Source: Thermothelomyces thermophilus ATCC 42464 (Eukaryota; Ascomycota; Sordariomycetes; Sordariales; Chaetomiaceae). Taken from it: a stretch of DNA of 64,000 bases. A program made the translations under genes and the position numbers. The DNA is taken from contig NC_016472.1 of assembly GCF_000226095.1 (NCBI RefSeq), forward strand, positions 5,704,001 through 5,768,000, given 5' to 3'. The notes below the pieces were generated by a model. It was given only the letters and a program-made list of their open reading frames with translations, was not told the DNA's origin and ran no database searches. Below, piece after piece: positions 36,801 to 47,252 of the stretch; position 1 is the first letter of the stretch; the number at the start of each line of letters is the position of its first letter.

Positions 36801-39711
36801 ATTAGCGGTTTAGCTCGTTCCTCCTGTCGCGATATCGATGTCATTATACCGCCTCTTCTAGAGTCTATAGTAGTCTGCCTACTACTGTCTGTCTCTTACA
36901 GTAGATCCGTAGGATATGCCTTTCCTTGAGCATTATCTACTTGCGATCCTTACGTGCTCCCTATCTTGCTAGTTAAATATAACTCTATTCGGGGTCGTAG
37001 GTAGCTACTATTCTTCTAGCTGATGTCTAGGTCGTAGTCTTTATGCTATAGTAACCCTAATATTATGTCTTTGTTATTACCTATGTCTACGATACTAAAT
37101 ATAACTACTATAGTCTTCCCTACTATAGTAATATCGATCGGTTCGGTCTCCCTATATATCTATTATATTAGAAATGGCCCTTTGACTATGCTATGCTTCC
37201 GCTTCATTCTCTAGGGTATCTATAGCTAATTTATAAGTATTAGCGAAATCAGGTTCATCTCTACCCCACTGTCTACTAGTGTAAGCATTTCGTACTGTTT
37301 CCATTATGCTGTTATCTACAATTACTTGTCTTGCCGCTATCGTTTAAAGATTGCGGCGATTTCCTATATTTCTGCTAGGAGGTCTCGATATAGTAGTCTC
37401 TTACGCTAGTCCCTCCTATACTACGCTACTACTCGCCACTACACGGGCGTTAATGGTTTCTAGGCCCCTCGAAGGGCCCTGACCCGTTCCCTAGGTCAGT
37501 GCTAACTTCTTTGGTTATTCGGCTAATAGTAGCTTCGTCAATTGTGCTTATTTCTATAAGCCATTGAGTGCTTATAGCTTCTTACTATTAGGTCCGTTCT
37601 ACTTTCCGTTATACGTGCTATAGCTTCGTCTAAAGCTCCCGAATTCGTAATTTCTTTTCGTTTACGTGATAGAGGTAATCGTTGCTCTAGCACGAGTCCT
37701 ATATATCTCGTCCGGTTCTGTAGTACCTAGGCCAGGCTTGTCTTGGAACTATCGTAATGCCTTCTAGATCACAGGCTTTGATCTTTTAGAGCAATTCGGC
37801 TGCTCTATTTCCTGTATTGTAGACCTATTCTATAGGGCGTAAGCTTCTGTTCTCATTTCCTTATCAGGTCGGCTAGTGATTGTTTTCGAATTTGTCGCAG
37901 AAGTGGTATCGGCATTTGTATGCCATACACTAGAACTAGGGCACTTGCATATATGCCTTGTATTAAAGGTGTAGTTATATGGCGTTGCCTAGGAGGTATT
38001 AGAATTCTTTCCTGAATCCTTCCTATTATATATAGACTATAGGTACTCTAGTGCTAATATAGGAGTATTTCTTCTAATAGCTTTCCTACGTATACTCGTC
38101 TTTTCTGTAGTTTACTCGCATAAACTAGTATTCTAGGTTCTATATATCGTTACTAAGTTATTAGCTATTAAGATACTCAGTATAGCTATTAGGCCTATCG
38201 TATATCATAGGCTATTCTCCTTTAATGGTTTCTATAATACGTCAGAGTTCCCTCATTTTGTCCCTTATTCTATCGCTCTAGTAAGCAAGTCAAATCAAGC
38301 GTCTATCCTATTCGCGTAGTTCTGTATTAAGTCAGAAAACTTTGTTATAGTACTATTCGATTTATTCCTAGAGGAATAGAATATTAGGTCTAGGTCTTTC
38401 GATTCCTTAGGTGTCGGTTGTCTACGATCTATCCTGCCTCTACGTGACCGTAAAACCCTACTACCTCAAGGCTAGGAGAATCGAAACTGGCAGTATATAT
38501 TCTCCTGCCACGTCCCATTTAGCAAGACCTATCTCTAGGTCTATAGTGACCAGTTCGGAGTACGGTGCTTACTTATCTTTACTATTGTCGTCATATCTAA
38601 GACTGTCTATATTACTACTCCTGTCTTTGTAGCTTGTAGCCGCTACTTCGATAATATCCTTAGTAGTTTCGTTAATAGCTATAATTTTCTTTCTAGGGAC
38701 TATCTTCTACTCTTTCTTTAGGCTTTAACATTCTTACTTATAGTGCCCTTTCTTTCTATAGTTATAGTAGGTAACATTAGACTTGTCTTTGGTTATCTTC
38801 TTCTAGTCCTGCTTCTACGCTATGTCTATATTTATAGCTCCGGGGTACGTCCTATACGAGGTATTGACGTACGCTTGCTTTTTCTTATCGTTAGCCTTAA
38901 CCGTAGCTCCGTTTATTCGACCTCGTTTCTACTACTCTCGTACGTAGAGTCGATTATCGATCCTAATAGCCTACATAATATATTTGTCTAGAGTCTTAGG
39001 CTGATCGTACTTGTATAGCTTATCCTTAACCTTTTCCTTTAAGCCGTTATAGAATAGTTATATTAACGCCTCGTCGTTAAGCTAAGACTTAAGTATGTTC
39101 TGTCTAAACTATACGGTATAGGAGGCTACTAACTTAGTCTATTAAAGATTAGCGAGTCTTTCTTACGTATAAATCTTCTTATCTTTATCGCTAAAAACCT
39201 TCCGAAGCTCTTCTTCGAAACGGTCGTAAGATCGGAAGACTGCCTACATAAACGCGTCTTGGTCGTCTTCGTCTTCCTTAGTAAGATAGTCGTTCTATAT
39301 AGGCTCGAACCATCTAAGTACCTTGCCCTCTAGTCTTGTAGCTATATAGAGGACTTTGGCTTTATCATCCGGAAACTTGTCGTTATTAAGCTAAAAGTAG
39401 GATCAGAGGTTCGTTAGGAATCCTATAAGATCCTCTTTAGTTCTTCTATATTTGCTAGGTAGTTCGATCTTAATACGGCTTACTTTAGCGGTCTCGAGCG
39501 TCTCGATTTTAGTATAGGCCTCGTTAACTAACTTCTACAAGTACTTTTCGCGGTTCTCGAGTTCCTTGATTCGAGCTTAAGTAGCCTTGTCTCTCTAGTC
39601 CAACTCCTAGATCTGCTGCTAGAGTTGACTAAGCTAAGCAAGCAGCTGTTTGGCTGTGACGTTAGTAGCCATGTCGATGTCGAGGTCAAGGTTACCTCTA
39701 TTCTGAACTAT
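33808..39711 (-). pseudogene. Gypsy D gag-pol (RIP-dead)
   Basis: The gag start is ATA at 39711. The zinc knuckle is at about 38770-38720, the RT box (YYLNDI-like, mutated) at about 36105-36080, and integrase at about 35050-34020. The integrase C-terminal domain at 34375-34019 is open and reads DLRQGLEVIVPRA, LKKGDKVYLIVQNLQTKR and VRPFIIKERILTS. A chromodomain-like end lies at about 33950-33830. Confidence 0.84.
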
Positions 39712-39723
39712 AATAGAACAAAG

Positions 39724-39739
39724 GGAGTGGTAACAACGT
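39724..39739 (-). promoter_or_regulatory. Gypsy D self-priming primer binding site (intact)
   Basis: The minus strand reads CGTTGTTACCACTCCC directly after the 5' LTR. The 11 bases TTGTTACCACT are complementary to AGTGGTAACAA in the LTR, as in Gypsy A and B. Confidence 0.68.
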
Positions 39740-40165
39740 ATGACGAACCTAACTTAGACTTCTTCTAAAAGGGTCTAGACAGAGGTAGGTGAAGCGGGAC
39801 AAGTAGGCAGGTCGTCTAAGGGATTTGGTAAAGCTAAAGGGTTTATAATAACACTTAAAGTTATCTCTTATAGTAATTAGCAATACTTAGTATAAGTACT
39901 ATGATTGTGATTATTACTACTAGTGAACTCCTAGAGTCTATTATAATAAGTGACTATCTATATATATATATAATCCTAGGATTACTAGCGGTCGTGGTGA
40001 TCCTCTGTACTGGCTCACCTAGCTCACGTCGTAAGCTAGTGATCCTCTGCTGGGATCATTTCTTGCCAAGTGTAATCCTGTCCTAATTAGTCTATCATTC
40101 CTCGGCTTGATTGGCCTGTTTGTGTCGGTGGCCTAGGCGGCAGCTGTATGTATATTTCCGTGACA
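39740..40165 (-). repeat. Gypsy D 5' LTR (426 bp)
   Basis: This is the partner of 32613-33039. On the plus strand it starts TATGACGAACC (TG changed to TA at the end) and ends CCGTGACA. Confidence 0.92.
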
Positions 40166-40170
40166 ACTTG

Positions 40171-43100
40171 GTATCTCTATCGGTGATCCATTCTTACGGC
40201 CAAGCATGTACTAATGTAACTTGCTAATAGATTACGTCTGCTAGCTGTTTAGCTGTCTAGGACTCTTTGTAGGGAAAGAAGTATGCCCATTTAGTCAGGC
40301 GATCTACTATAGTAAGAATACTATTGTAGGTCACTCCTATAGCTATGTCCTTAGATTCTAGCAGCTTCGTAATAAAGTCTATCGTAACCGAGCTCCATGG
40401 TTTGTCAGCTATTAGTAGTAGCTAAAGTAGCCTATACGGCTTATATCGTGCCGTTTTGCTTCGATTATAGATATTATAGTTCTATACGACTTCCTTAACT
40501 TGTGCCGTTAACTATAGAAAGTCGTAGTATTTCTTAACTTATACGATAGTCTTTGTAACTCCTTTATATCCTCCGAGTTTTAACTTATAGAGTTCTCAAA
40601 TCATCTATAGCTATTAATCTTTGTCGTAGATATACGCTTTACCTCGGTACCAGAGTTTTCTATCTTTTTCTTCTACTCTGTTAAGTACCACTGGTCCGGG
40701 TGCTGCTTAATACTATGCCTCGTTAATCCTTTCTTCTCAAAAGATTATATAGTATTCTAGGAACGAGTTAAGTAGATCATCTTCCACGGGTGTCTGTGTT
40801 TCATAATGTAGCGTTCTGTCTGTTTGTTCCTTGAATAACGGTAGTACTATTTCCGTTCGTCCTTCTATATGATCCATTCGTCGGCTTAAGATATCCGCTT
40901 GTACGTTCTCTTTACCCTTCTTATAGCGGATCTCAAAGTTAAATTCTATAAGGAATTCTGCCTATCGTATTTGTCGTCTGTTAAGCTCCTTTATCGTTAT
41001 AAAGTATCGTAAATTCTTGTAATCTATATATACTTATACCGGTTTAATTGTACTACTAAGGTATAGTCGCCATTCCTTGAAAGCTTTGACAATTGCAAGT
41101 AGTTCCTTGTTATAGATCGGATAATTAAGACGTAGTCTATCGAGCTTCTTTGAAAAGAAGGCTATAGGATGTAGCTTTCCTTGTCCGTCTCGTTATCCTA
41201 ATTATCTTCTAATAGCATAGTCTAAAGTATCCATTTTTACCTTAAATAGTTTCTTAGGGTCTAGTAGTACCAGTACTAGATCTTTAGTAATGGCGTTACA
41301 AATCTACGTAAATGCTTGCTTATATTGTTCTTCCCATTGGAATTTAGCATTCTTCTTAGTAAGTTCGTATAAAGGTCATACAATCGCTCCAAAGTTCCTA
41401 ATGAACATCCGGTAGAAGTTCGTAAATCCGATGAAACTTCGTACTTCTGTAACTAACGTTAGTTATAGCTAATTCTTGATAGCTTTAATCTTTAAAGGTT
41501 CTATCTGAATTTGTCCTAGGGATATCTTGTATCCTAAAAAGACTATCTTCCTAATATAGAATTCGCTCTTTTCCTTGTTAACTAATAGCTTATACACGTA
41601 TAGCGCGTCTAGTACTGCTTTTACGTGCTTCTAGTGTTTGTCTATCGTCTTAGAGAAGATAAGTATATTATCGAGATAATATACCGTAAATTTGTTAAAA
41701 AAGGGTCGGATAGCTTAATTAATCAGGGCTTAGAACGTTACTAGCACGTTCGTAAGTCTAAATAGCATGATAAGGTACTTGTAGTAGCCATAGGGTATCC
41801 TAAAGGCCGTTTTCCACTCGTCGCCTTCTTTGATCTATATATAGTTGTAGGCCGATGGCAAGTCAAGACATGTGAAATATTAGGCTCCTGCTAACTGATC
41901 TTGGAGCCGTAAGATTAGTAGTAACAGGTATCGGTTTTTTATAGTCTGTTCGTTAAGTTACTAATAGTCGATATATAACTATAGCTTTCCGTCTTTCTTA
42001 GGCATAAACAGGATTAGGTAGCCTATTAGCGATGTCGACAGGCAGATATATCCTCTTCGAAGGTTCTCCTCTAAATATCGCTTAAGTTCTTCGTTCTATA
42101 TTTAGCTTATATAGTAAATCTTAAAGAACTTTAGTTATACTCCTTCCTTAAGCTTAATCTCGTAATCCTATAGGCCATATTCTAGTAATCCTTCTAGATA
42201 TTTTGGTTCAAATGCTAGGTATTCTTCGTATTCCTTCGGTACTTCCCTAGTCTTGTCTCGTCTCTTGGTTTTCTAATAGTATACGAACTTGGTTCTATCT
42301 ATAGCGATGTTAGCGATTTCTCTTATCTTAACCTACCACTCCTATTATAGTGCTCCGCATTTGTTAACGGAGAGAATAGCTATCGGCGATTCAGCTCGTT
42401 CCTCCTATCGCGATATCGATATCGTTATACTACCTCTTCCAGAGTCTATAGTAGTCTGCCTACTACTATCTGTCTCTTATAGTAGATCTATAGGACATGC
42501 CTTTCCTTAAGCATCGTCTACTCGCGATCCTTACACGCTCTCCATCTTACTAGTTAAATACGACTCCATTCGGGGTCGCAGGTAGCTACCATTCTTCTAG
42601 CTAATGTCCGGGTTATAATCTTCATACTATGGTAACCCTAATATTATGTCTTTGTTGTTGCCTATATCTATAATACTAAATATGACTACTATAATCCTCC
42701 CTGCTATAGTGATATCGATCGGTTTGGTCTCTCTATATACCTATTACGTCGGAAATAGCCCTTTGACTATACTATACTTCCGCTTCATTCTCTAGGGTAT
42801 CTATAGCTAATTTACAAGTATCGGCAAAATCAGGTTCATCTCTACTCTACTATCTACTAGTACGAGCATTTCGTGCTATTTCTACTATACTATTATCTAT
42901 AATTGCTTGTCTTACCGCCGTCATCCAAAGATTATAGCGATTTCCTATGTTTCTGCTAGGAGGTCTTAGTATAGTAGTCTCTTACACTAGTCCCTCCTAT
43001 ACTATGCTACTACTCGCCGCTATACGGGCGTTAATAGTTTTTAGGCCCCTCGAAGGGCCCTGACCCGTTTCCCAGGTCAGTGCTAACCTCTTCAGTTATT

Positions 43101-45292
43101 CGGCTAATAGCGGCTTCGTTAATCGTACTTATTTTTATAAGCCATTAAGTGCTTACGGCTTCCTACTATTAGGTCCGTTCTGCTTTCCGTCGTACGTACC
43201 ATAGCTTCGTCTAAAGCTCCCGAATTCGCAATTTCTTTTCGTCCGCGTAATAGAGGCAATCGTTACTCTAGCATAAGTCCTACGTATCTCGTCCGGTTCC
43301 GTAGTACCTAGGCTAGGCTTGTCTTAGAACTATCGTAATACCTTCTAGATCACGGGCTTCGATCTTCCAGAGCAATTCGGCCGCTCTATTTCCTACATCG
43401 TAGACCTATTCCATAGGGTATAAGCTTCCGTCCTCATTTCCTTGTCAGGTCGGCCAGTGATTATTTTCGAATTTGTCATAGAAGTGGTATTGGCATTCGT
43501 ATGCCACACACTAGAACTAGGGCACTTACGCATGTGCCTTGTGTCGAGGGTATAGTTACGTAGCATTGCCTAGGAGGTATTAGAATTCTTTCCTAAATCC
43601 TTCCTATTATATATAGACTGTAGGTACTCTAATACTAATATAGGAGTATTTCTTCTAATAGCTTTCCTATATATGCTTGTCTTTTCTACGGTTTACTTAT
43701 ATAAACTAGTATTCTAGGTTCCGTACGTCGTTACTAAGTTATTAGCTGTCAAGATACTTAGTATAGCTATTAGGCCTATCGTATATTATAGGCTATTCTC
43801 CTTTGATAGTTTCTATAATACGTTAGAGTTCCCTTATTTTGTCTCTTATTCTATCGCTCTAGTAAGCAAGTCAAATTAAGTGTCTATCTCGTTTACGCAG
43901 TTCTGTATTAAGCTAAAAAACTTCGTTACAATACTATTTAATTCGTTCCTAGAGGAATAGAACATTAGGTCTAGGTCTTTTAATTCCTTAGGTATTAGTT
44001 ATCTATAATCTATCCTACCTCTATATAACTATAAAACCCTATTGCCTTAAGGCCAGGAGAATCGAAACTAGCGGTATATATTTTCCTACCATATCCCATT
44101 CGGCAAGACCTGTCTCTAGGTCTATTGTGACCAGTTCGGAGTACGGTACTTGTTTGTCTTTACCGTCGCTATCGTGTCCAAGACTGTCTATATTACTGCC
44201 CTTGTCTTTGTAGCTTGTGGCTGTTACTTCGATGACGTCCTTAGTAGTTTTGTCAATAGTCATAATTTCCTTTCTAGGGGTTGGTTTCCATTCTTTCTTC
44301 GGGCTCCGGCATTCTTACTTATAGTGCCCTTTCTTTCTATAATTATAGTAGGTAACATTAGACTTGTCTTTAGTCGTCTTCTTCTAGTCCTGCTTCTACG
44401 CTATATCTATATCTATAGCTCCAGGGTACATCCCGTATAAGGTACTAATATACACTCGCTTTTTCTTATCATTAGCCTTAACTATAGTTCTATTTATTTA
44501 ACCTCGTTTTTACTACTCTTATATATAGAGTCGATTATCAATTCTAATAGCCTATATAATATATTTGTCTAGGGTCTTAGGCTAATCGTACTTATATAGC
44601 TTGTCTTTAACCTTTTCCTTTAAGCCGTTATAGAATAATTATATTAATGCCTTATTATTAAGCTAAGACTTAAGCATGTCCTATCTAAACTATACAGCGT
44701 AGGAGGCTGCTAACTTGGTCTATTAGAGATTAGCGAGTCTTTCTTATATATAAATCTTCTCGTCTTTGTCGCTAAAAACCTTCCAAAGCTCTTCTTCGAA
44801 ACGGTCGTAAGATTGGAAGACTGCCTACGTAAATATGTCTCGGTCGTCTTCGTCTTCCTTAGTAAGATAGTCGTTCTACATAGGCTTAAACCATCTAAGT
44901 ACCTTGCCCTCTAGTCTCGTAGCTATATAGAAGACTTTGGCTTTATTGTCTAGAAACTTGTCGTTATTAAGCTAGAAGTAAGATCAGAGGTTTGTTAGGA
45001 ATCCTATAAGATCTTCCTTAGTTCCTCTATATTTGCTAGGTAGTTTGATCTTAATATAGCTCGCTTTAGCGGTCTCGAGTGCCTCGATTTTAGTATAGGC
45101 CTCGTTAACTAACTTCTATAAGTACTTTTTATAGTTCTCAAGTTCCTTAATTCGAGCTTAAGTAGCCTTATCTCTCTAGTCTAACTCCTAGATCTGCTAC
45201 TAGAGTTAACCAAGCTAAGTAAGCAGCTATTCGGCCGTAACGTTAGTAGCCATGTCGATATCGAGGTCAAAGTCACCTCCGTTCTAAACCAT
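40171..45292 (-). pseudogene. Gypsy C gag-pol, 5' part (continues at 32612-31800)
   Basis: The gag ATG at 45292 is intact. The zinc knuckle is at about 44350-44285, the protease near 42860, and the RT catalytic box (YYLDNI) at about 41685-41660. RNase H and the N-terminal integrase follow, to the Gypsy D insertion at 40170. The rest of the integrase and chromodomain is on 32612-31800. RIP-type stops occur throughout. Confidence 0.83.
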
Positions 45293-45319
45293 GATAGAAC
45301 AAAGGGAGTAGTAATAACG

Positions 45320-45747
45320 TGTAACGAACCTAGCTTAGACTGCTTCTAAAAGGGTTTAGACGAAGGTAGATTGAGTAAGACAAGCGTATAGGTTGTCTAA
45401 GGGATTTGGTAAAGCTAAAGGGTTTATAACAATACTTAGAGTTATCTCTTATAGTAATTAGCAATGCTTAGTATAAGTACTGTAATTATGATTATTACTA
45501 CTGGTAAACTCCTAGAGTCTACTATAACGAGTGACTATTTATATATATATATACTCCTAGGATCACTAGCAGTCGTAGTGATCATTTATACTAGCTTACC
45601 TGGCTTATATCGTGAGCTAGTGATCCTCTGTTAGGATCATTTCTTGCCAAGCGTGATCCCGTCCTGATTGGTCCATCATTCCTTCGGCTTAATTGGCCCG
45701 TTCGTGCCAGTGGCTCAGGCGGCATCTGCATGCATATTTCCGTGACA
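45320..45747 (-). repeat. Gypsy C 5' LTR (428 bp)
   Basis: This is the partner of 30634-31061 with identical length. Outside its end the primer binding site lies at about 45308-45318 on the minus strand (mutated form of TTGTTACCACT). Confidence 0.93.
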
Positions 45748-45821
45748 ACCTGCCTGCTTGTCCCGCTCAATCCACCTTCGTCTGAACCCTTTCAGAAGAA
45801 GTCTGAGTTGGGTTCGTCACA
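45748..45821 (+). repeat. Gypsy B 3' LTR, second part with duplicated ACCTG
   Basis: ACCTG at 45748-45752 is the second copy of the Gypsy C target site. Then 69 bp complete the 419-bp LTR of Gypsy B, ending TTCGTCACA. Taken alone this looks like a solo LTR fragment, but it is the displaced end of B. Confidence 0.92.
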
Positions 45822-45826
45822 TTGCT

Positions 45827-46915
45827 CTAGTAGTTAGAAGGTTCGGGGTCTATACTAATAGGCCTCTCTAGCCTGTTCCTAGGCTTCGACTTTCTTTAGG
45901 CAGCCCCTATACTAAGCTATATAGGGGCCCCTATAGGCTATATACCTATAAGGGAGTTAGTTAGAGTAGGTAGAGCACTAGGCCTCCCTAGTCTTCCCCC
46001 CCTCTCTATAGGCCTTTGCGCCATAACGGCTACAATAGGCTGGCCGCTAATAATACCGCTAGGTATAGCCGAAGCTCTAGTACCTATAGCACTACCTTGG
46101 CTCTAGAGTATCCTAGTAAGGCTTATAGTCTAGTACCTAGGCATCCTAGACCACGCCCTCGTTATAGGCCTTCTAGGCCTCTTCGAGGTCCCGTAGGCCG
46201 AGGAGTACCGTGGCCCACTTCCTTTACAGGCTCTTTAGCAGCCGGAACTTGACCGTTTCGATCGAGTGTAGGCCTACGGCCCCCTTGAAGTCTTATTTAC
46301 TAACCCCCTATAGCTCCTCCTTCCGGACTCCTTTAGCTAGGACTATATAGGCCCTACCGACCTCCCTAGCCTCCTCTCCGAAGGCTATAGCCACCTATCG
46401 CTTGTTAGCCAAATACCAATCCTTAGTAGCCTTATCTTTAAAGACCACTACTATATCCCTACTTAGGAGCTTCCTAGCCGTAATAGCTCCCTAGCAGCTA
46501 GAAGCCCTGTTAACTGCTTAGACTATCTCGGCCAGGGTTCGGGCTTTAAGGTCCTCCCATAGGCTCGCATTCCGTATCGTAACCTCCCGCAAGGCCTATA
46601 ACGGCACTACCTTAGCCGACGGCAGGCCTCCTTAAGGGGCTATTACCCCTTATTATAGTCCTACGGCTACCTATGCCTAGGTAGGGCAGGGGGTAGCCTT
46701 AAAGGCTTCTTTAAGCCCCTTTTTGACTTCCTCGGCCACGAGTTCCTATAAGTTTAGAACCGGGCCTATAATAGTAGTTATAAGACCCTATAAGAACCTA
46801 TTAGTAAGGTCTTATGCCCTACCCCGTTCAGGGCTTAGTATAAGGTCGACTAGCTATATAACAAGACCCCTTAGCTCCTTAATATCCAGGGTAGGGTAGG
46901 TCTATAATAGGCCCC
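45827..46915 (-). pseudogene. LINE ORF1 (gag-like, zinc knuckle; C-terminus continues at 23207-22960)
   Basis: From about 46912 the minus-strand frame reads T-L-D-I-K-E-L-R-G-L-V-I, then S-P-E-R-G-R-A, and a run LVAEEVKKGLKEAFKATPC. The only stops are of RIP type. Near 46060-46000 a zinc-knuckle-like stretch survives, with the Cys positions mostly turned to Tyr (A-Y-C-S-R-Y-G-A-K-A-Y), as TGY-to-TAY changes would produce. Gypsy B interrupts the ORF at 45822. The remaining C-terminal part is 23207-22960, just before the ORF2 start. Confidence 0.65.
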
Positions 46916-47239
46916 CCTTTGATTAGTTCGAAGCTATAGGCCTCCCCACTTAGTAGCTTGGCAGTAGGCTTTAAATCGACATTACGTTTCGGGGCGTTCA
47001 GGGGCTCCGGGTAGTCCGTACGGTAAAAATTTTGACGGGCGTACGAGGTATGGTCGGAATGCGGTCGGATACGGCTTCCACGCTTGCGATGCCTGTTGTA
47101 CAGCCGCAACGGCTCGCGTGCAGTTGAAAGTGGTACCATTAGATAGCGTTTTTTGAGCGCTTTCTAACGATAGTAGTTTCGTGTATTTTGGTAGGGTTTT
47201 CGTAAAGATATAAGAGAAGCTTTTCCCCTTGGGTGTATT
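46916..47239 (-). other. LINE 5' end / 5' UTR with a lightly mutated GC-rich island
   Basis: Between the ORF1 start and the 5' end of the LINE, positions 46980-47160 are GC-rich and keep many CpG and CpA dinucleotides. This is unlike the rest of the nest. An 86-codon open frame (47139-46879) crosses it but is not the ORF1 frame, so I do not call it as a gene. An internal promoter of the LINE would be expected here. Confidence 0.5.
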
Positions 47240-47252
47240 AAGATGCTACTCT

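Larger units (their letters stand above)
32613..40165 (-). mobile_element. Gypsy D: innermost and youngest chromovirus
   Basis: On the minus strand. The LTRs are 32613-33039 (427 bp) and 39740-40165 (426 bp), with a perfect target duplication ACTTG (32608-32612 and 40166-40170). The length is 7553 bp and nothing is nested inside. It interrupts the integrase of Gypsy C. Its primer binding site is intact and a 118-codon piece of the integrase C-terminus (34375-34019) is fully open, which fits a shorter exposure to RIP. Confidence 0.95.
30634..45747 (-). mobile_element. Gypsy C: chromovirus in Gypsy B's 3' LTR, split by Gypsy D
   Basis: On the minus strand. The 3' LTR is 30634-31061 and the 5' LTR is 45320-45747, both 428 bp. 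The target duplication ACCTG is perfect (30629-30633 and 45748-45752). The element's own length is about 7.56 kb after removing Gypsy D (32613-40165) and one ACTTG. The protein order on the minus strand matches Gypsy A and B. Confidence 0.95.
23213..45821 (+). mobile_element. Gypsy B: chromovirus split in its 3' LTR by Gypsy C
   Basis: The 5' LTR is 23213-23631 (419 bp). The 3' LTR is 30284-30633 plus 45753-45821, which also sums to exactly 419 bp once Gypsy C and its duplicated ACCTG are removed. The target duplication TTACT (23208-23212) and TTGCT (45822-45826) differs by one G-to-A. The element's own length is about 7.49 kb. It sits in LINE ORF1. RIP damage is heavier than in Gypsy A: the gag start is lost and few open segments exceed 70 codons. 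Confidence 0.94.
11803..47239 (-). mobile_element. LINE (I/Tad-like, non-LTR retrotransposon), split by Gypsy A and B
   Basis: The LINE is on the minus strand, with its 5' end at 47239 and its 3' end at 11803. The target duplication is AAGATACTACTCT at 11790-11802 and AAGATGCTACTCT at 47240-47252, 13 bp with one RIP-type G-to-A. Its 3' end is a TAA repeat. The own sequence is about 5.2 kb in three pieces: 47239-45822 (5' end and ORF1), 23212-22223 (end of ORF1 and endonuclease), and 14628-11803 (RT to tail). Removal of Gypsy A and B restores the order ORF1, endonuclease, RT. The two-ORF layout, zinc knuckle in ORF1, AP-endonuclease and FADD RT fit the Tad1/I group known from filamentous fungi. 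Confidence 0.88.

Noticed and set aside
45753-45821. Solo LTR fragment
   Set aside because: It completes the 419-bp 3' LTR of Gypsy B after removal of Gypsy C and the ACCTG duplication.
46879-47139. 86-codon minus-strand ORF at the LINE 5' end as an ORF1 start
   Set aside because: The readable ORF1 frame downstream is different, and no splice or frameshift linking the two is evident.
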